NCBI RefSeq assembly: GCF_021462265.1 | Contig: NZ_JAJONF010000027.1 | Span: 62,001-126,000 of the forward strand | Source of the DNA: Streptomyces shenzhenensis | Lineage (GTDB): Bacteria; Actinomycetota; Actinomycetes; Streptomycetales; Streptomycetaceae | DNA length: 64,000 nucleotides | Direction of reading: 5' to 3' | Part shown: positions 49,939 through 57,893 of the stretch, in pieces | Numbering within the stretch: position 1 is the first letter of the stretch | Layout of the letters: each line of letters begins with the position of its first letter | Program-made: the position numbers and the translations under genes | Notes under the pieces: generated by a model | Told to the model about the DNA's origin: nothing | Databases searched by the model: none | The model's input: only the letters and a program-made list of their open reading frames with translations

Positions 49939-50851
49939 GGAGCGGTCCCTCGGTCTGTGCGAACAGGGGAATCAGGACGGCGGCACGGTGCGCCGTGGGC
50001 CGGAAGGGAAGTCAGCCGGTGGGAAGGCGATCTTCCGACCACGCACGGGTCATGCTAGTCACGCCGCTGCGCGGGAAGCCGCCGACGACGGCCCAGCCCG
50101 TCGGCAACCCGATTTTCGTCGCGAAACCATCGCCTGCATGTCCCGTTGTGGTATGGGGTGAGACTCCGACGGGACACCACCAAAAGGCGGGAACCAGGAA
50201 AATCCCCCTGATGCGACGTCACATCTCGCTCAGGGGTGACCATACACTGATCCGATCAGCGTCACTAGCGATCGGTTATCAGCCAAACACACTCACAAGA
50301 AAGCCTGTTCGTACCGCGACCGCATCGACGACCGGGGCGCCGAGGTGCAGGAACGTCAATGATCGTGAAGGTTGCGTGAGGGTGGCCGCAGGGGCGGCAG
50401 CCGAGTCGGACGCGGGCCGCCAGGGCGGGCGCGGAGACAGGGGCGCACGAACGCGGAGCCGGTACGGAGCCAGTACGGACCAGGAAGGGCGGGCGGGCGG
50501 CAGCCGGTGACCGCCGGCTCTCGTCGACCGAACAGCATCCCCCATCAGGCGTTGTGGACGAGCCGGAAAGGACCAGAAGTGCGGGAATGGACCTGGCCCT
50601 TCCCGGCCGCCGCCCCATGGTGGGCCGTGAGGCGCCCGGCCCCGATAGGGCCTAACAGTCCCTTCCTTGGCCGCCGGTAGGGCCGAACGGCCCTTCTTCA
50701 CACCGCCGAGCGGACAGGGACGACCGGCACGCCGCACGCCGTGCCGCGGCCACCCGTGGCTTTACCAGCCCATGACCAGATCAAGAGGTTCCATGGGCCC
50801 TCGCGTCCGTATGTCTGTGCGTGCGGGATCCGAAGGACCGGATCAGGAGAC
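49939..50851. other. 913-base divergent promoter region of the conservon
   Basis: No gene is supported: small frames here lack ribosome sites and have unusual composition. It is the longest gene-free stretch of the window. It holds an AT-richer patch around 50230-50310 with a 13-bp palindrome CTGATC-C-GATCAG (50247-50259) and then GATCGGTTATC, likely part of the conservon promoter (about 310 bases upstream of the kinase start). A long leader RNA is possible. Confidence 0.55.
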
Positions 50852-51580
50852 ATGGTGCTCGTTTCACGGAAGACGGCGGGAACTCTCGTCGTGGGTGGTG
50901 CGCTCAGCTTCACTCTCAGCTCCCTCTTCTACCCCTCCATGCTCGGAGTTCAGAAGGTCAGCAGCGCACCGTCGCGGGTCATCGCCGCCCCGGCGACCGG
51001 GACGCTGACGGAAGCCGACCGTGATTTCGTCGTCCAGGTGCGCGCGGCCGGACTGTGGGAGTACCCCGTCGGCCAGCGGGCGTTGAAGAAGGGGACCACG
51101 AAGGCGGTCAGGAGCGCCGGGGAGCATCTGGTCGACGGGGACGCCGCGTTGGACGCCGCCTGCCGAAATGTCGCCAACCAGTTGGGGATCGCGCTGCCCA
51201 ACCAGCCGTCGCCGCAACAGCAGAGCCTGGAGTCCCGGCTGAACGCGGAAAGCGGCAAGCAGTTCGACACCGACCTGGCCACCACCGTACGCACGACGAA
51301 CGGCCAGTTCCTCACCACGATCGCCAGTGTCCGCACCACCACGAGGAACTCGCTGGTCCGCGCTCTGGCCGACCAGGTCAACAACACCGTCCTCGACCAC
51401 ATCTCCGCCGTGGAGAAGACCGGCCTGGTCGACTTCGGCCAGGTCCTCGTCCAGGAAACCACCTCTCCCAACGTTCCGGCCCAGAACCTGACCCCGCCGC
51501 CCGCGGTCGCGGGCCAGCCGCAGACCGTCCTCACTCCGCCGGCGAACAGCACGGTGTCGCCGAGTCCGGCGGCGGGGTGA
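50852..51580 (+). CDS. Secreted DUF4142 (ferritin-like helical bundle) protein
   Basis: A 242-residue exported protein. The ATG at 50852 has AGGAG upstream. The N terminus SRKTAGTLVVGGALSFTLSSLFYP is a signal anchor. The DUF4142 core begins TLTEADRDFVVQVRAAGLWEYPVGQRALKKGTTKAVRSAGEHLVDGDAAL, typical of this helical bundle. Unlike most members, which keep H or E ligands for a metal, only scattered acidic and His residues (AGEHLVDGD) are visible. A Pro/Thr-rich C-terminal tail (NLTPPPAVAGQPQTVLTP) follows. Function is unknown; some relatives are linked to stress or oxidative protection. Confidence 0.88.
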   Translation: MVLVSRKTAGTLVVGGALSFTLSSLFYPSMLGVQKVSSAPSRVIAAPATGTLTEADRDFVVQVRAAGLWEYPVGQRALKKGTTKAVRSAGEHLVDGDAALDAACRNVANQLGIALPNQPSPQQQSLESRLNAESGKQFDTDLATTVRTTNGQFLTTIASVRTTTRNSLVRALADQVNNTVLDHISAVEKTGLVDFGQVLVQETTSPNVPAQNLTPPPAVAGQPQTVLTPPANSTVSPSPAAG

Positions 51581-51845
51581 GGTGAGCACCTGGGCCGAGC
51601 CACCTCCGGCCGAGCCGCCTCCAGCCGGGCGGCCGGCGCGTTCGGCCCCGGCCTTCCGCCGTCCCCGAGCGGCGGGAGGCTGATCAACACCTCTCCGGAT
51701 GGCCCCCTCGCGGACCGGCGTCCGGATCAGCGCCCACCGCGGGCGCGCCGGCGCCTCCCCCGGGACCGCGCCGGCCGGCCCGGGCGCCTTCGGCCGTCCG
51801 CCGTCCGGGGCATCGCCTCGCGGCAGCGGCGGACCGCCACCGTCG

Positions 51846-52835
51846 TCACCGGTTCAGGTACAGCGGAACGGTGTCCACGGTCACGGCCCTGCCGTCCCGG
51901 GGAGACAGGTAGTACGCGGTCAGCAGACCCGGACCGGTACGGACGGGCTTGTAGGGGAAGGTCACGTCGAAAGTCCCCCGGGTTCCGGTGCCGGACGTGG
52001 CCGTCACCCGGACGTCGGCCGCGGTGTGGCCGGTGGTGTCGGTGACCTTCAGCCGGAACACGGCCTCGAACGTGTTGGCGCTGCCCCACACCCGGACGGG
52101 AGTGCGCACGGTGTCCCCGATCAGCGGGGACTCCACCAGGACGGCAGGCGCGAGATCCTCGAAATCGGCCCGTCCCACCGGTCCGCTCAGGACGATGCCC
52201 TCGCCGCCGAAGTGCTTCACCGGCTTGCCGTCGAGCTCGAACCGGACCGAGTGGATGGTGGCGAAGCGGGTCGTGGTGAACACGACCTGGGCGAGCCGGG
52301 CCCGCATCGACAGGCTGCCGCCGCCGTCGTCGTACCGGCCGGAGAGGTCAACGGTCGCCACATGGTTCCGGACGGTGAGGGAGCGCAGCTTCGTGCCGGA
52401 CGGGATGGCCGTGGTGCGGCTGCGGTTCTGTTCGAAGCGGCTGGGACCGTTCAGCAGGGCGCGGACGGCCGCGGTGGCGGTGGCCGGAGCGGTCACGGTG
52501 CGCGGGGCGGACGAGACCTGCTCGCCGTGCAGGAAGTACACCGCCGTGCGGACCTGCTTCGCCGCGCTGCCGGTGCCGCCGCTCGCCGAGGGCGTGGGGA
52601 CCCCGGCTCCCGGCGTGGTGGGCGTGGCCGACGCGGACGGCGCGGGCGTTGCGGAGGTACCGCCCGGCGTCGCGGAGCCGGCCGTGGCCTTCGGGGGCCC
52701 GCTGCTGCCGCCCGGTGCGGTCGAGTCGGTGCCCGCGCCGCACGCGGTGACCGCGAGCAGGGGAAGCGCCAACGTCGCGGTGACCAGGGCGCGGTGGGGT
52801 CGGCGGGCGCGGACACTGAGGGCTTCGCTGTTCAT
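51846..52835 (-). CDS. Lipoprotein with GerMN and Gmad2 (spore-germination-type) domains
   Basis: A 329-residue lipoprotein. The signal LVTATLALPLLAVTAC ends in a lipobox (AVTAC). A long Thr/Ser/Pro/Gly linker (residues 35-95) follows. The GerMN-like domain is RTAVYFLHGEQVSSAPRTV with ATAAVRALLNGPSRFE and a strand VATVDLSGRY. The C-terminal Gmad2 immunoglobulin-like domain reads ESPLIGDTVRTPVRVWGSANTFEAVFRLKVTD, with S-P-x-x-G-x-x-V-x-x-P-V-x-V-x-G-x-A conserved. In Bacillus, GerM is a sporulation protein of the cell surface. Actinobacterial relatives such as LpqB-adjacent proteins are cell-envelope associated, so an envelope role is likely (inference). Confidence 0.88.
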   Translation of the reverse strand: MNSEALSVRARRPHRALVTATLALPLLAVTACGAGTDSTAPGGSSGPPKATAGSATPGGTSATPAPSASATPTTPGAGVPTPSASGGTGSAAKQVRTAVYFLHGEQVSSAPRTVTAPATATAAVRALLNGPSRFEQNRSRTTAIPSGTKLRSLTVRNHVATVDLSGRYDDGGGSLSMRARLAQVVFTTTRFATIHSVRFELDGKPVKHFGGEGIVLSGPVGRADFEDLAPAVLVESPLIGDTVRTPVRVWGSANTFEAVFRLKVTDTTGHTAADVRVTATSGTGTRGTFDVTFPYKPVRTGPGLLTAYYLSPRDGRAVTVDTVPLYLNR

Positions 52836-53081
52836 GGCAGCCTCCTCCGGTCCTTCGAGTCAACCCCGCGACAAGGGCGCCTCTCCAGGGCTGATCGGCA
52901 CTCGTCGCGAGGCCGGTCGGCACGAATTCGACGGACCGTTCAGTCCCGTGGCGGAGGTGGCTCCTTGCACGGCTGCGGGGCCGTCGCGTCGCCGGGGCCC
53001 GCCACGGCCTGGGAACGCGGCAGGTCAGAGCCTCCATGACGGAACGGGTCAAGCCCTCCCCCAGCAACTAAACACCATGTG

Positions 53082-53098
53082 TATACACTGCATGTATA
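53082..53098. promoter_or_regulatory. Palindrome TATACA-CTGCA-TGTATA before the membrane protein at 53109
   Basis: Perfect 6-bp arms with a 5-base spacer, very AT-rich for this genome, end only 11 bases before the ATG. Its position overlaps the ribosome-binding region and probably the promoter, typical of a GntR (YtrA-like) or PadR operator. No such regulator gene is adjacent; a cognate regulator elsewhere is expected. Confidence 0.5.
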
Positions 53099-53108
53099 GT
53101 ACGGCGTC

Positions 53109-53747
53109 ATGGCTTCCGTAACCGCCTTCCGGCGCGACACCCCCCTTGCCGTTCTCGCCGCGACCATCGCCTTCGGACTGCTGCTCGGCTGGGCGACGTA
53201 CGCGCTGCACGGGACGGCACCCCTGCTGGACCGGGCCACCAACTCGGTGTCCACCTGGATCATCTGGACCGCCGCGGCCGGCGCGCTGATCCGGGGCCGG
53301 CGACTCGCCGTCTGGGCCGGAGCGTTGATGATGCCCGCCACCTGCGGCGGCTACTACACGGCGTCCACGCTCGGCGGCACCTTCGGGAGCGGAGGGCTCC
53401 CGGCCGCCGCCGTGTGGTCGTTCGCGGGGCTGGCCGGCGGGCTCCTGCTGGGATGGGCCGGGTGGACGGTGCGGCGAGGACAGGGGGACCTGCGGCCGGT
53501 GGCCGGGGCGGTCATCACGACGGTGGTGCTGGGCGAGGGTCTCTGGCTGGGACTGGGCCTTCACTACTGGACGGACGCGACCGTCTTCCTGGCCGTCGGC
53601 GCGCTGCTCACCGCCCTTCTGACCGCCTACCTGGCCCGCGCCGGGGCCCACCGCTACTGGCTGTGCCCGGCGCTCGCTCCCGTGGGCGGTCTCGTCTTCT
53701 ACCTTGCCGAGAAGGGCATCCTCGACGGCCTGCTCGGGTCGGTCTGA
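53109..53747 (+). CDS. Integral membrane protein of DUF6518-like type
   Basis: A 212-residue protein with six to seven hydrophobic helices: TPLAVLAATIAFGLLLGWAT, IIWTAAAGALIRG, WAGALMMPATCGGYY, AAVWSFAGLAGGLLLGWAG, AVITTVVLGEGLWLGLGL, VFLAVGALLTALLTAYLA and CPALAPVGGLVFYLAE. Conserved-looking polar residues sit inside helices (PATCGGYY, GEGLWLG). I recognise a Streptomyces family of small polytopic proteins here but cannot state a function. The start at 53109 lies directly behind a TATACA/TGTATA palindrome, so the gene is likely tightly regulated. Confidence 0.75.
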   Translation: MASVTAFRRDTPLAVLAATIAFGLLLGWATYALHGTAPLLDRATNSVSTWIIWTAAAGALIRGRRLAVWAGALMMPATCGGYYTASTLGGTFGSGGLPAAAVWSFAGLAGGLLLGWAGWTVRRGQGDLRPVAGAVITTVVLGEGLWLGLGLHYWTDATVFLAVGALLTALLTAYLARAGAHRYWLCPALAPVGGLVFYLAEKGILDGLLGSV

Positions 53748-54028
53748 CTCCGCCTCGGCCCACCGCGCCGTTCACTGCCGCTCACCAGGCGGAGCCGAGG
53801 CCCGACTCCGGTCGCCTTCGGCCCGGTCAGCAACGGCCAGGTCGTGCCCACCGGCCGCCGGCGCGCGCATCACCGGCCGGGCGAACGCCGCCGCCACGTC
53901 CTGGAGCGTCGACGTGGAGCCGAGCGGACCGAGCGCCAGAAGCTGCGCGTCCAGACACTGTTCCCACGCGTGCTCTGTCGCCGAGTCACACAGCGCCTTT
54001 TACTCCAGCTGCACGTCGTGATCAGCCG

Positions 54029-54409
54029 TCAGGCGTCGAAGCGGTGGCGGGCGGCCTCGATGTGACCGAAGTACCGGTGGGTCCAGTCACACATTCCGTC
54101 GACGGTCGCGCGCAGACCCTGGCCCGGCTCGGTGAGGGTGTATTCGACACGTGGCGGGACGGTGGGGTGCACGCTGCGCTCGACCAGGCCGTTGCGCTCC
54201 AGCATGCGCAGGTTCTGGGTGAGCATCTTGTGGCTGATGCCCTCGATCTCGTTCCTCAGCTCGCTGAATCTCAGGGTGCCTTCACCGAGAGTCTCGATGA
54301 TCAGGAACGCCCACTTGTTGGCGACGTCGGAGAAGATCTCCCGCGCCAATGAGTCCGCGCGCCTGAGGTCCGCCTCCTCGGATCGCCCCTTGATCTCCTT
54401 GGTCACCAT
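54029..54409 (-). CDS. HxlR family transcriptional regulator
   Basis: A 126-residue winged-helix regulator. SDVANKWAFLIIETLGEGTLRFSELRNEIEGISHKMLTQNLRMLERNGLVERSVHPTVPPRVEYTLTEPGQGL is the full HxlR domain, with the typical K-W-x-x-x-I-L start and the wing ending V-P-P-R/x-V-E-Y-x-L-T. In most members an N-terminal cysteine senses electrophiles; here the equivalent region contains none, though a Cys is present in the C-terminal helix (GMCDWTH). It is divergent from the RidA gene and probably regulates it and itself. Confidence 0.93.
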   Translation of the reverse strand: MVTKEIKGRSEEADLRRADSLAREIFSDVANKWAFLIIETLGEGTLRFSELRNEIEGISHKMLTQNLRMLERNGLVERSVHPTVPPRVEYTLTEPGQGLRATVDGMCDWTHRYFGHIEAARHRFDA

Positions 54410-54422
54410 CAGGTTCCCCAGT

Positions 54423-54434
54423 CACTAAAAAGTG
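54423..54434. promoter_or_regulatory. CACT-AAAA-AGTG site in the HxlR/RidA divergon
   Basis: A perfect inverted repeat of 4-bp arms around AAAA, 14 bases upstream of the HxlR start; the flanks GT/CG do not extend the symmetry. Placement and A-rich centre fit an HxlR dimer site for autoregulation and control of the divergent RidA gene. Confidence 0.5.
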
Positions 54435-54547
54435 CGTTCTTCCATGTCAGCGACCGCTCTCTTACGGTTCCCGAGTAACCACAAGAGACCACGAGGGTCT
54501 GGAGTGACGAGCACGGGCCCACGATGCCCGGACAAGGAGCGGACGGC

Positions 54548-54955
54548 ATGGCCATCACCCTGGTGAACCCCAGCGGACTGCCCGAGATCGATGTCTACCG
54601 GCAGGTCTCGATCGCAACCGGGTCGAAGCTGGTCTTCATCGCCGGGCAGGTCGCCTGGGACGCCGAGGGGACCACGGTCGGCGAAGGCGACCTCGCCGCG
54701 CAGGTCGAGCAGTGCTACCTCAACATCGGTACCGCCCTCGCCGCGGCCGGGGGTTCCTTCGACGACGTGGCAAAACTGACCGTCTACGTTGTCGACTGGA
54801 CTCCCGACAAGATGCCCCCGCTCCTGGAGGGGATCTCCCGGGCGGCCGCAAAGCTGGGATCCACCCCCGTCCCGCCGGCCACGCTGCTGGGCGTTGCGGC
54901 ACTGGACGTTCCCGACCATCTGGTCGAGATCGAAGCCACCGCGGTCATCGGCTGA
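54548..54955 (+). CDS. RidA (YjgF/YER057c/UK114) family protein
   Basis: A 135-residue protein from the ATG at 54548 (AAGGAG upstream). It reads PEIDVYRQVSIATGSKLVFIAGQVAWDAEG, DLAAQVEQCYLNIGTALAAAGGSFDDVAKLTVYVVD and STPVPPATLLGVAALDVPDHLVEIEATAVI. The pattern (G-Q-x, Q-x-x-x-x-x-x-N-I/L-x-x-x-L-x-A-G, P-A-x-T-x-x-x-V) is standard. Archetypal RidA deaminates reactive imines with an arginine in P-A-R-x-T/S. Here that position reads PPATLLG, so the Arg is missing and a different reaction or a binding role is likely. Confidence 0.92.
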   Translation: MAITLVNPSGLPEIDVYRQVSIATGSKLVFIAGQVAWDAEGTTVGEGDLAAQVEQCYLNIGTALAAAGGSFDDVAKLTVYVVDWTPDKMPPLLEGISRAAAKLGSTPVPPATLLGVAALDVPDHLVEIEATAVIG

Positions 54956-55314
54956 ACGGCTGCCCTTCGCCCGCTGAGCATCGAAGTCGCCGACGGCCCG
55001 GTGGTCCGGGGACCGTCGGCGTGACGGCCCCCGGCCCGATGCAGGCCGCGGGCGCCACGTGGTGCGGACGGCGTGCCACCGGCGCCGCCTGCCGACGCGC
55101 AGTACGTCTCGGCCGCAGGTCAGCGGGCACGTGAACCACCTCTCCCCCGGCAACCGCTCCCCGGCAGCGCCGGAAGGCACCGGACCGGCCGTGGCCGTCA
55201 TGCCGGATGGGGCCCGGCATGACGGCCACGGGCACGGGAAGCGGGCCCGCCGGGACCGGTGCCGTGGGCTCACCGCCGGCTCGGCGGCCCGGCCGATCCC
55301 AGGAACGAACTAAG
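54956..55314. other. 359-base gene-poor stretch after RidA
   Basis: No supported gene. The stretch has no ribosome-site-led frame. It contains an inverted repeat between 55190 and 55223, where CGTGGCCGTCATGCC-type and GGCATGACGGCCACG-type segments face each other (about 15-bp arms at 55188-55204 and 55212-55228). This could be a terminator for RidA or the start of the rearranged zone that follows. Confidence 0.45.
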
Positions 55315-55324
55315 TGACATGTCA
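55315..55324. promoter_or_regulatory. TGACATGTCA palindrome (candidate MarR site A)
   Basis: A perfect 10-bp palindrome directly before the epoxide-hydrolase fragment. It belongs to a group with TGACGCGTCA (57809) and TGACGTATCA (58786), all in this cluster. It may be the leftover operator of the lost gene. Confidence 0.5.
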
Positions 55325-55554
55325 ATTCCTGGCAGAACCACGGCGCCTCGGGACTGACCACGCTCGACCTGTCGGTGGGAGTGAGCGTCTTCCCGCACGA
55401 ACTCGTCCGCAGCCCGAGGATCTGGGCCGAACGCGCCTACAGCGACCTCGTCTGCTTCAACGACCAGATACCCCAGGGCGGCCACTTCGCCGCGTTCGAA
55501 CAGCCGCTGCTGTTCACCCGGGAGGTCCGGAAGTTCGCCCGCCTGGTGAAGTGA
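55318..55554 (+). pseudogene. C-terminal remnant of an epoxide hydrolase (alpha/beta-hydrolase fold)
   Basis: The frame ending at the TGA at 55552-55554 encodes SVGVSVFPHELVRSPRIWAE, then RAYSDLVCFNDQIPQGGHFAAFEQPLLFTREVRKFARLVK. This is the conserved end of epoxide-hydrolase-like proteins: P-x-G-V-S/A-x-F-P-x-E-x-x-R-x-P-R, then N-x-x-x-x-x-G-G-H-F-A-A-x-E-Q-P, which carries the catalytic histidine GGHFAA. Only about 70 of about 380 residues remain, and no start codon with a ribosome site precedes it. An internal deletion seems to have joined a promoter-proximal sequence to the 3' end of the gene. Confidence 0.85.
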
Positions 55555-55707
55555 CCCCGGACCACCCCTGACGCGGATCCCGGAGGGAGGGAGCGCGGTC
55601 GCGGAAGGCGCACGACAGGCCTTTGCCGCCGCGTCTCCGCGCTCCGCCCCGGACACAGGCACCCGCCCGCCCACGAGCCGTTCCCAGCGCTTCGCGCACC
55701 GCCCAGG

Positions 55708-55735
55708 AAGGTAAGATGGTGGAGAGGTCAACCTT
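55708..55735. promoter_or_regulatory. Candidate operator before the first MarR gene
   Basis: AAGGT (55708-55712) mirrors ACCTT (55731-55735), and an inner AGGT-CA-ACCT lies at 55725-55734. A similar AAGGT...ACCTT arrangement with a shorter spacer precedes the SDR gene at 57781-57802. It ends 16 bases before the MarR start, suggesting autoregulation. Confidence 0.5.
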
Positions 55736-55751
55736 CTCGTAGGGTGGGGCG

Positions 55752-56219
55752 ATGCCCATGGAGGAAGCACCCCGCTGGCTGAGCCCGGTCGAGGAACGAG
55801 CCTGGCGAGGCATGCTGCGCATGCACGACCTGCTCGTCAATCAGGCCGGCCGGACCCTGCAGAGCAAGTTCGGGCTGTCCGCGACCGACTATTCCGTGCT
55901 CGCGGAACTGACCCGCGCGCCCGGCGACCGGCTGCGCGTGCTGGAACTCGCGAAGGTGCTCGGGTGGGAGAAGAGCCGGGTGTCGCACCACCTCTCCCGC
56001 ATGGCCAAGCGCGGCCTGGTCGCCCGGGAGGAGTGCCTCGACGACGGACGCGGGGCGTACATGATGGTGACCGCGGCCGGCCGTGCGGCCCTGGAGAACG
56101 CCGCGCCCCAGCATGTGGTGGACGTCCGGCGGCTCTTCCTGGACCACCTCTCGCCCGGCCAGATCACGCTGCTGGCGGAGATCACCGACTCGGTCATCGA
56201 GAAGATCGACACCAATTGA
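55752..56219 (+). CDS. MarR family regulator, paralogue 1
   Basis: A 155-residue winged-helix regulator. VLAELTRAPGDRLRVLELAKVLGWEKSRVSHHLSRMAKRGLVAREECLDDGRGAYMMVTAAGR contains the DNA-reading helix (W-E-K-S-R-V-S-H-H-L) and the wing with the D-x-R-G motif of the MarR fold. An N-terminal dimerisation helix (SPVEERAWRGMLRMHDLL) and a C-terminal one (LFLDHLSPGQITLLAEITDSVIEKI) flank it. It is roughly 55-60% identical by hand count to the MarR protein at 58813. The likely targets are the neighbouring oxidoreductase genes and itself. Confidence 0.93.
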   Translation: MPMEEAPRWLSPVEERAWRGMLRMHDLLVNQAGRTLQSKFGLSATDYSVLAELTRAPGDRLRVLELAKVLGWEKSRVSHHLSRMAKRGLVAREECLDDGRGAYMMVTAAGRAALENAAPQHVVDVRRLFLDHLSPGQITLLAEITDSVIEKIDTN

Positions 56220-56268
56220 CCGCCGGGAAGCAGGCGGGTCCCGGAGGCGGCCCGTCTCGTCGGCGTGC

Positions 56269-56323
56269 CCGCCGACGGACCGCCGACGGACCGCCGACGG
56301 ACCGGCGACGGACCGGCGACGGC
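56269..56323 (+). repeat. Five tandem copies of an 11-bp unit
   Basis: CCGCCGACGGA occurs three times exactly (56269-56301) and twice as CCGGCGACGG(A/C) (56302-56323) in the gap after the first MarR gene. It is non-coding and probably a slippage array. Confidence 0.85.
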
Positions 56324-56496
56324 CAAGTCCGCCCGGCTGACTCTACGCAGATAAAGAGGGGCGGCCACGCGCTCCCTCCACCAGGACCGGAGCCGGTTCG
56401 CGCAAGCAGTCGCCGGGGCCGCCGCGGGAGGAGCGCCCGGCCGGGCCGCCGTCCCGGACCGCGGAATGAACGCGTTCGCCGATTGTTGAAAGCTGC

Positions 56497-57519
56497 ATGA
56501 AAAAGATCGGGTTCCTGTCCTTCGGACACTGGACGCCATCGCCGCACTCGAAGACGCGTTCCGCGTCGGACTCGCTCCTGCAGGCGATCGACCTCGCCGT
56601 CGCCGCGGAGGAACTGGGAGCGGACGGCGCCTACTTCCGCGTCCACCACTTCGCGCGACAGCACGCCTCACCGTTCCCGCTCCTCGCCGCCATCGGCGCG
56701 CGCACCAGCCGGATCGAGATCGGCACGGGTGTGATCGACATGCGCTACGAGAACCCGCTGTACATGGCGGAGGACGCGGGCGCGGCCGACCTCATCGCGG
56801 GCGGCCGGCTCCAGCTCGGCCTCAGCCGGGGGTCACCGGAGCAGGTGATCGACGGCTGGCGGCACTTCGGCTACCGGCCGCCGGAGGGCGGCACCGACGC
56901 CGACCTGGCCCGTGCCCACACCGAGGAGCTGCTCCAGGCGCTCACCGGGGAGGGGTTCGCGGAGCCCCACCCCAGTCCGATGTTCGCCAACCCGCCGGGG
57001 CTGCTGCGCATCGAACCGCACTCCGAGGGGCTGCGGGACCGGATCTGGTGGGGTTCCGGCTCGAACGCCACCGCGGTCTGGGCCGCCGGGCTCGGGATGA
57101 ACATGCAGAGCTCGACCCTCAAGGACGACGAGAGCGGCGAGCCGCTCCACGTCCAGCAGCGCAAGCAGATCGAGGCGTACCACGAGGCATGGCGCGCCGC
57201 GGGCCACTCCCGCACCCCCAGGGTGTCGGTCAGCCGCAGCGTCTTCCCGCTCGTCGACGAGCGGGACCGTGCGTACTTCGGCCGGGACCGCGACTCGACG
57301 GACCAGATCGGCTACATCGACGCCAACACGCGGAGCGTCTTCGGCCGTTCCTACGCCGCCGAACCCGACGTGCTCGTCAAGCGGCTCGCCGAGGACGAGG
57401 CCGTCGCCGCGGCGGACACGCTGCTGCTGACGGTGCCCAACCAGCTCGGCGTCGACTACAACGCGCATGTGCTCGACAGCATCCTGACGCACGTCGCACC
57501 GGCACTCGGCTGGCGCTGA
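56497..57519 (+). CDS. LLM-class flavin-dependent oxidoreductase (bacterial luciferase-like monooxygenase)
   Basis: A 340-residue TIM-barrel flavoprotein: IGFLSFGHWTP, then AEELGADGAYFRVHHFARQHASPFPLLAAIGARTSRIEIGTGVIDMRYENPLYMAEDAGAADLIAGGRLQLGLSRGSPEQ. The H-H-F after the third strand, the G-T-G-V and the A/D-L-I-x-G-G-R-x-x-L-G-x-x-R-G are standard for FMNH2- or F420-dependent LLM enzymes. RIWWGSGSNATAVWAAGLGMN is the later flavin/substrate strand. The H-H-F style and the length favour an FMNH2-dependent monooxygenase similar to alkanal or sulfonate oxygenases. Substrate unknown. Confidence 0.92.
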   Translation: MKKIGFLSFGHWTPSPHSKTRSASDSLLQAIDLAVAAEELGADGAYFRVHHFARQHASPFPLLAAIGARTSRIEIGTGVIDMRYENPLYMAEDAGAADLIAGGRLQLGLSRGSPEQVIDGWRHFGYRPPEGGTDADLARAHTEELLQALTGEGFAEPHPSPMFANPPGLLRIEPHSEGLRDRIWWGSGSNATAVWAAGLGMNMQSSTLKDDESGEPLHVQQRKQIEAYHEAWRAAGHSRTPRVSVSRSVFPLVDERDRAYFGRDRDSTDQIGYIDANTRSVFGRSYAAEPDVLVKRLAEDEAVAAADTLLLTVPNQLGVDYNAHVLDSILTHVAPALGWR

Positions 57520-57780
57520 CCACCAGGAGCCACGGCGGGCGCCGCCCGGCGAAGCGACGGCCCACGCGGACGCCGACGCGCTGGCGGTGCCCCCGCTCCC
57601 CTCCGGTGCGACCATCGACAAATGCCCGAAAACCGCGCATACCGGAATCTGCGGCCACCCTCCGCCAAAGGGCATCACCGCATCCGGCCGCAGACGCCGC
57701 GGCGCCCGGCCGGGCGTCGCACACTCCGGTCGCACACCCCGGCCATCCCTCGACACCCCGGCAGCACCCGGCAGCACTCC

Positions 57781-57818
57781 AAGGTAGATGATTCTTCACC
57801 TTGATGGTTGACGCGTCA
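57781..57818 (+). promoter_or_regulatory. Composite operator region before the SDR gene (MarR site B)
   Basis: AAGGT (57781-57785) mirrors ACCTT (57798-57802), and a perfect palindrome TGACGCGTCA (57809-57818) follows. Both elements recur near the MarR genes. They lie 76-113 bases upstream of the SDR start, with the rest of the leader free of other symmetric sequence. The upstream part of this 374-base gap (57520-57780) shows no gene. Confidence 0.55.
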
Positions 57819-57893
57819 TCTTCTTCGGCCTACCGTGACTGAAGCCGAACGGATCGGCGGCCGACAGGCCGCCGCGCACACAGGAGAGACACC

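Noticed and set aside
49937..50161. Small plus-strand frame in the conservon promoter region
   Set aside because: It starts inside the kinase gene, has no ribosome site and no coherent hydrophobic or domain pattern.
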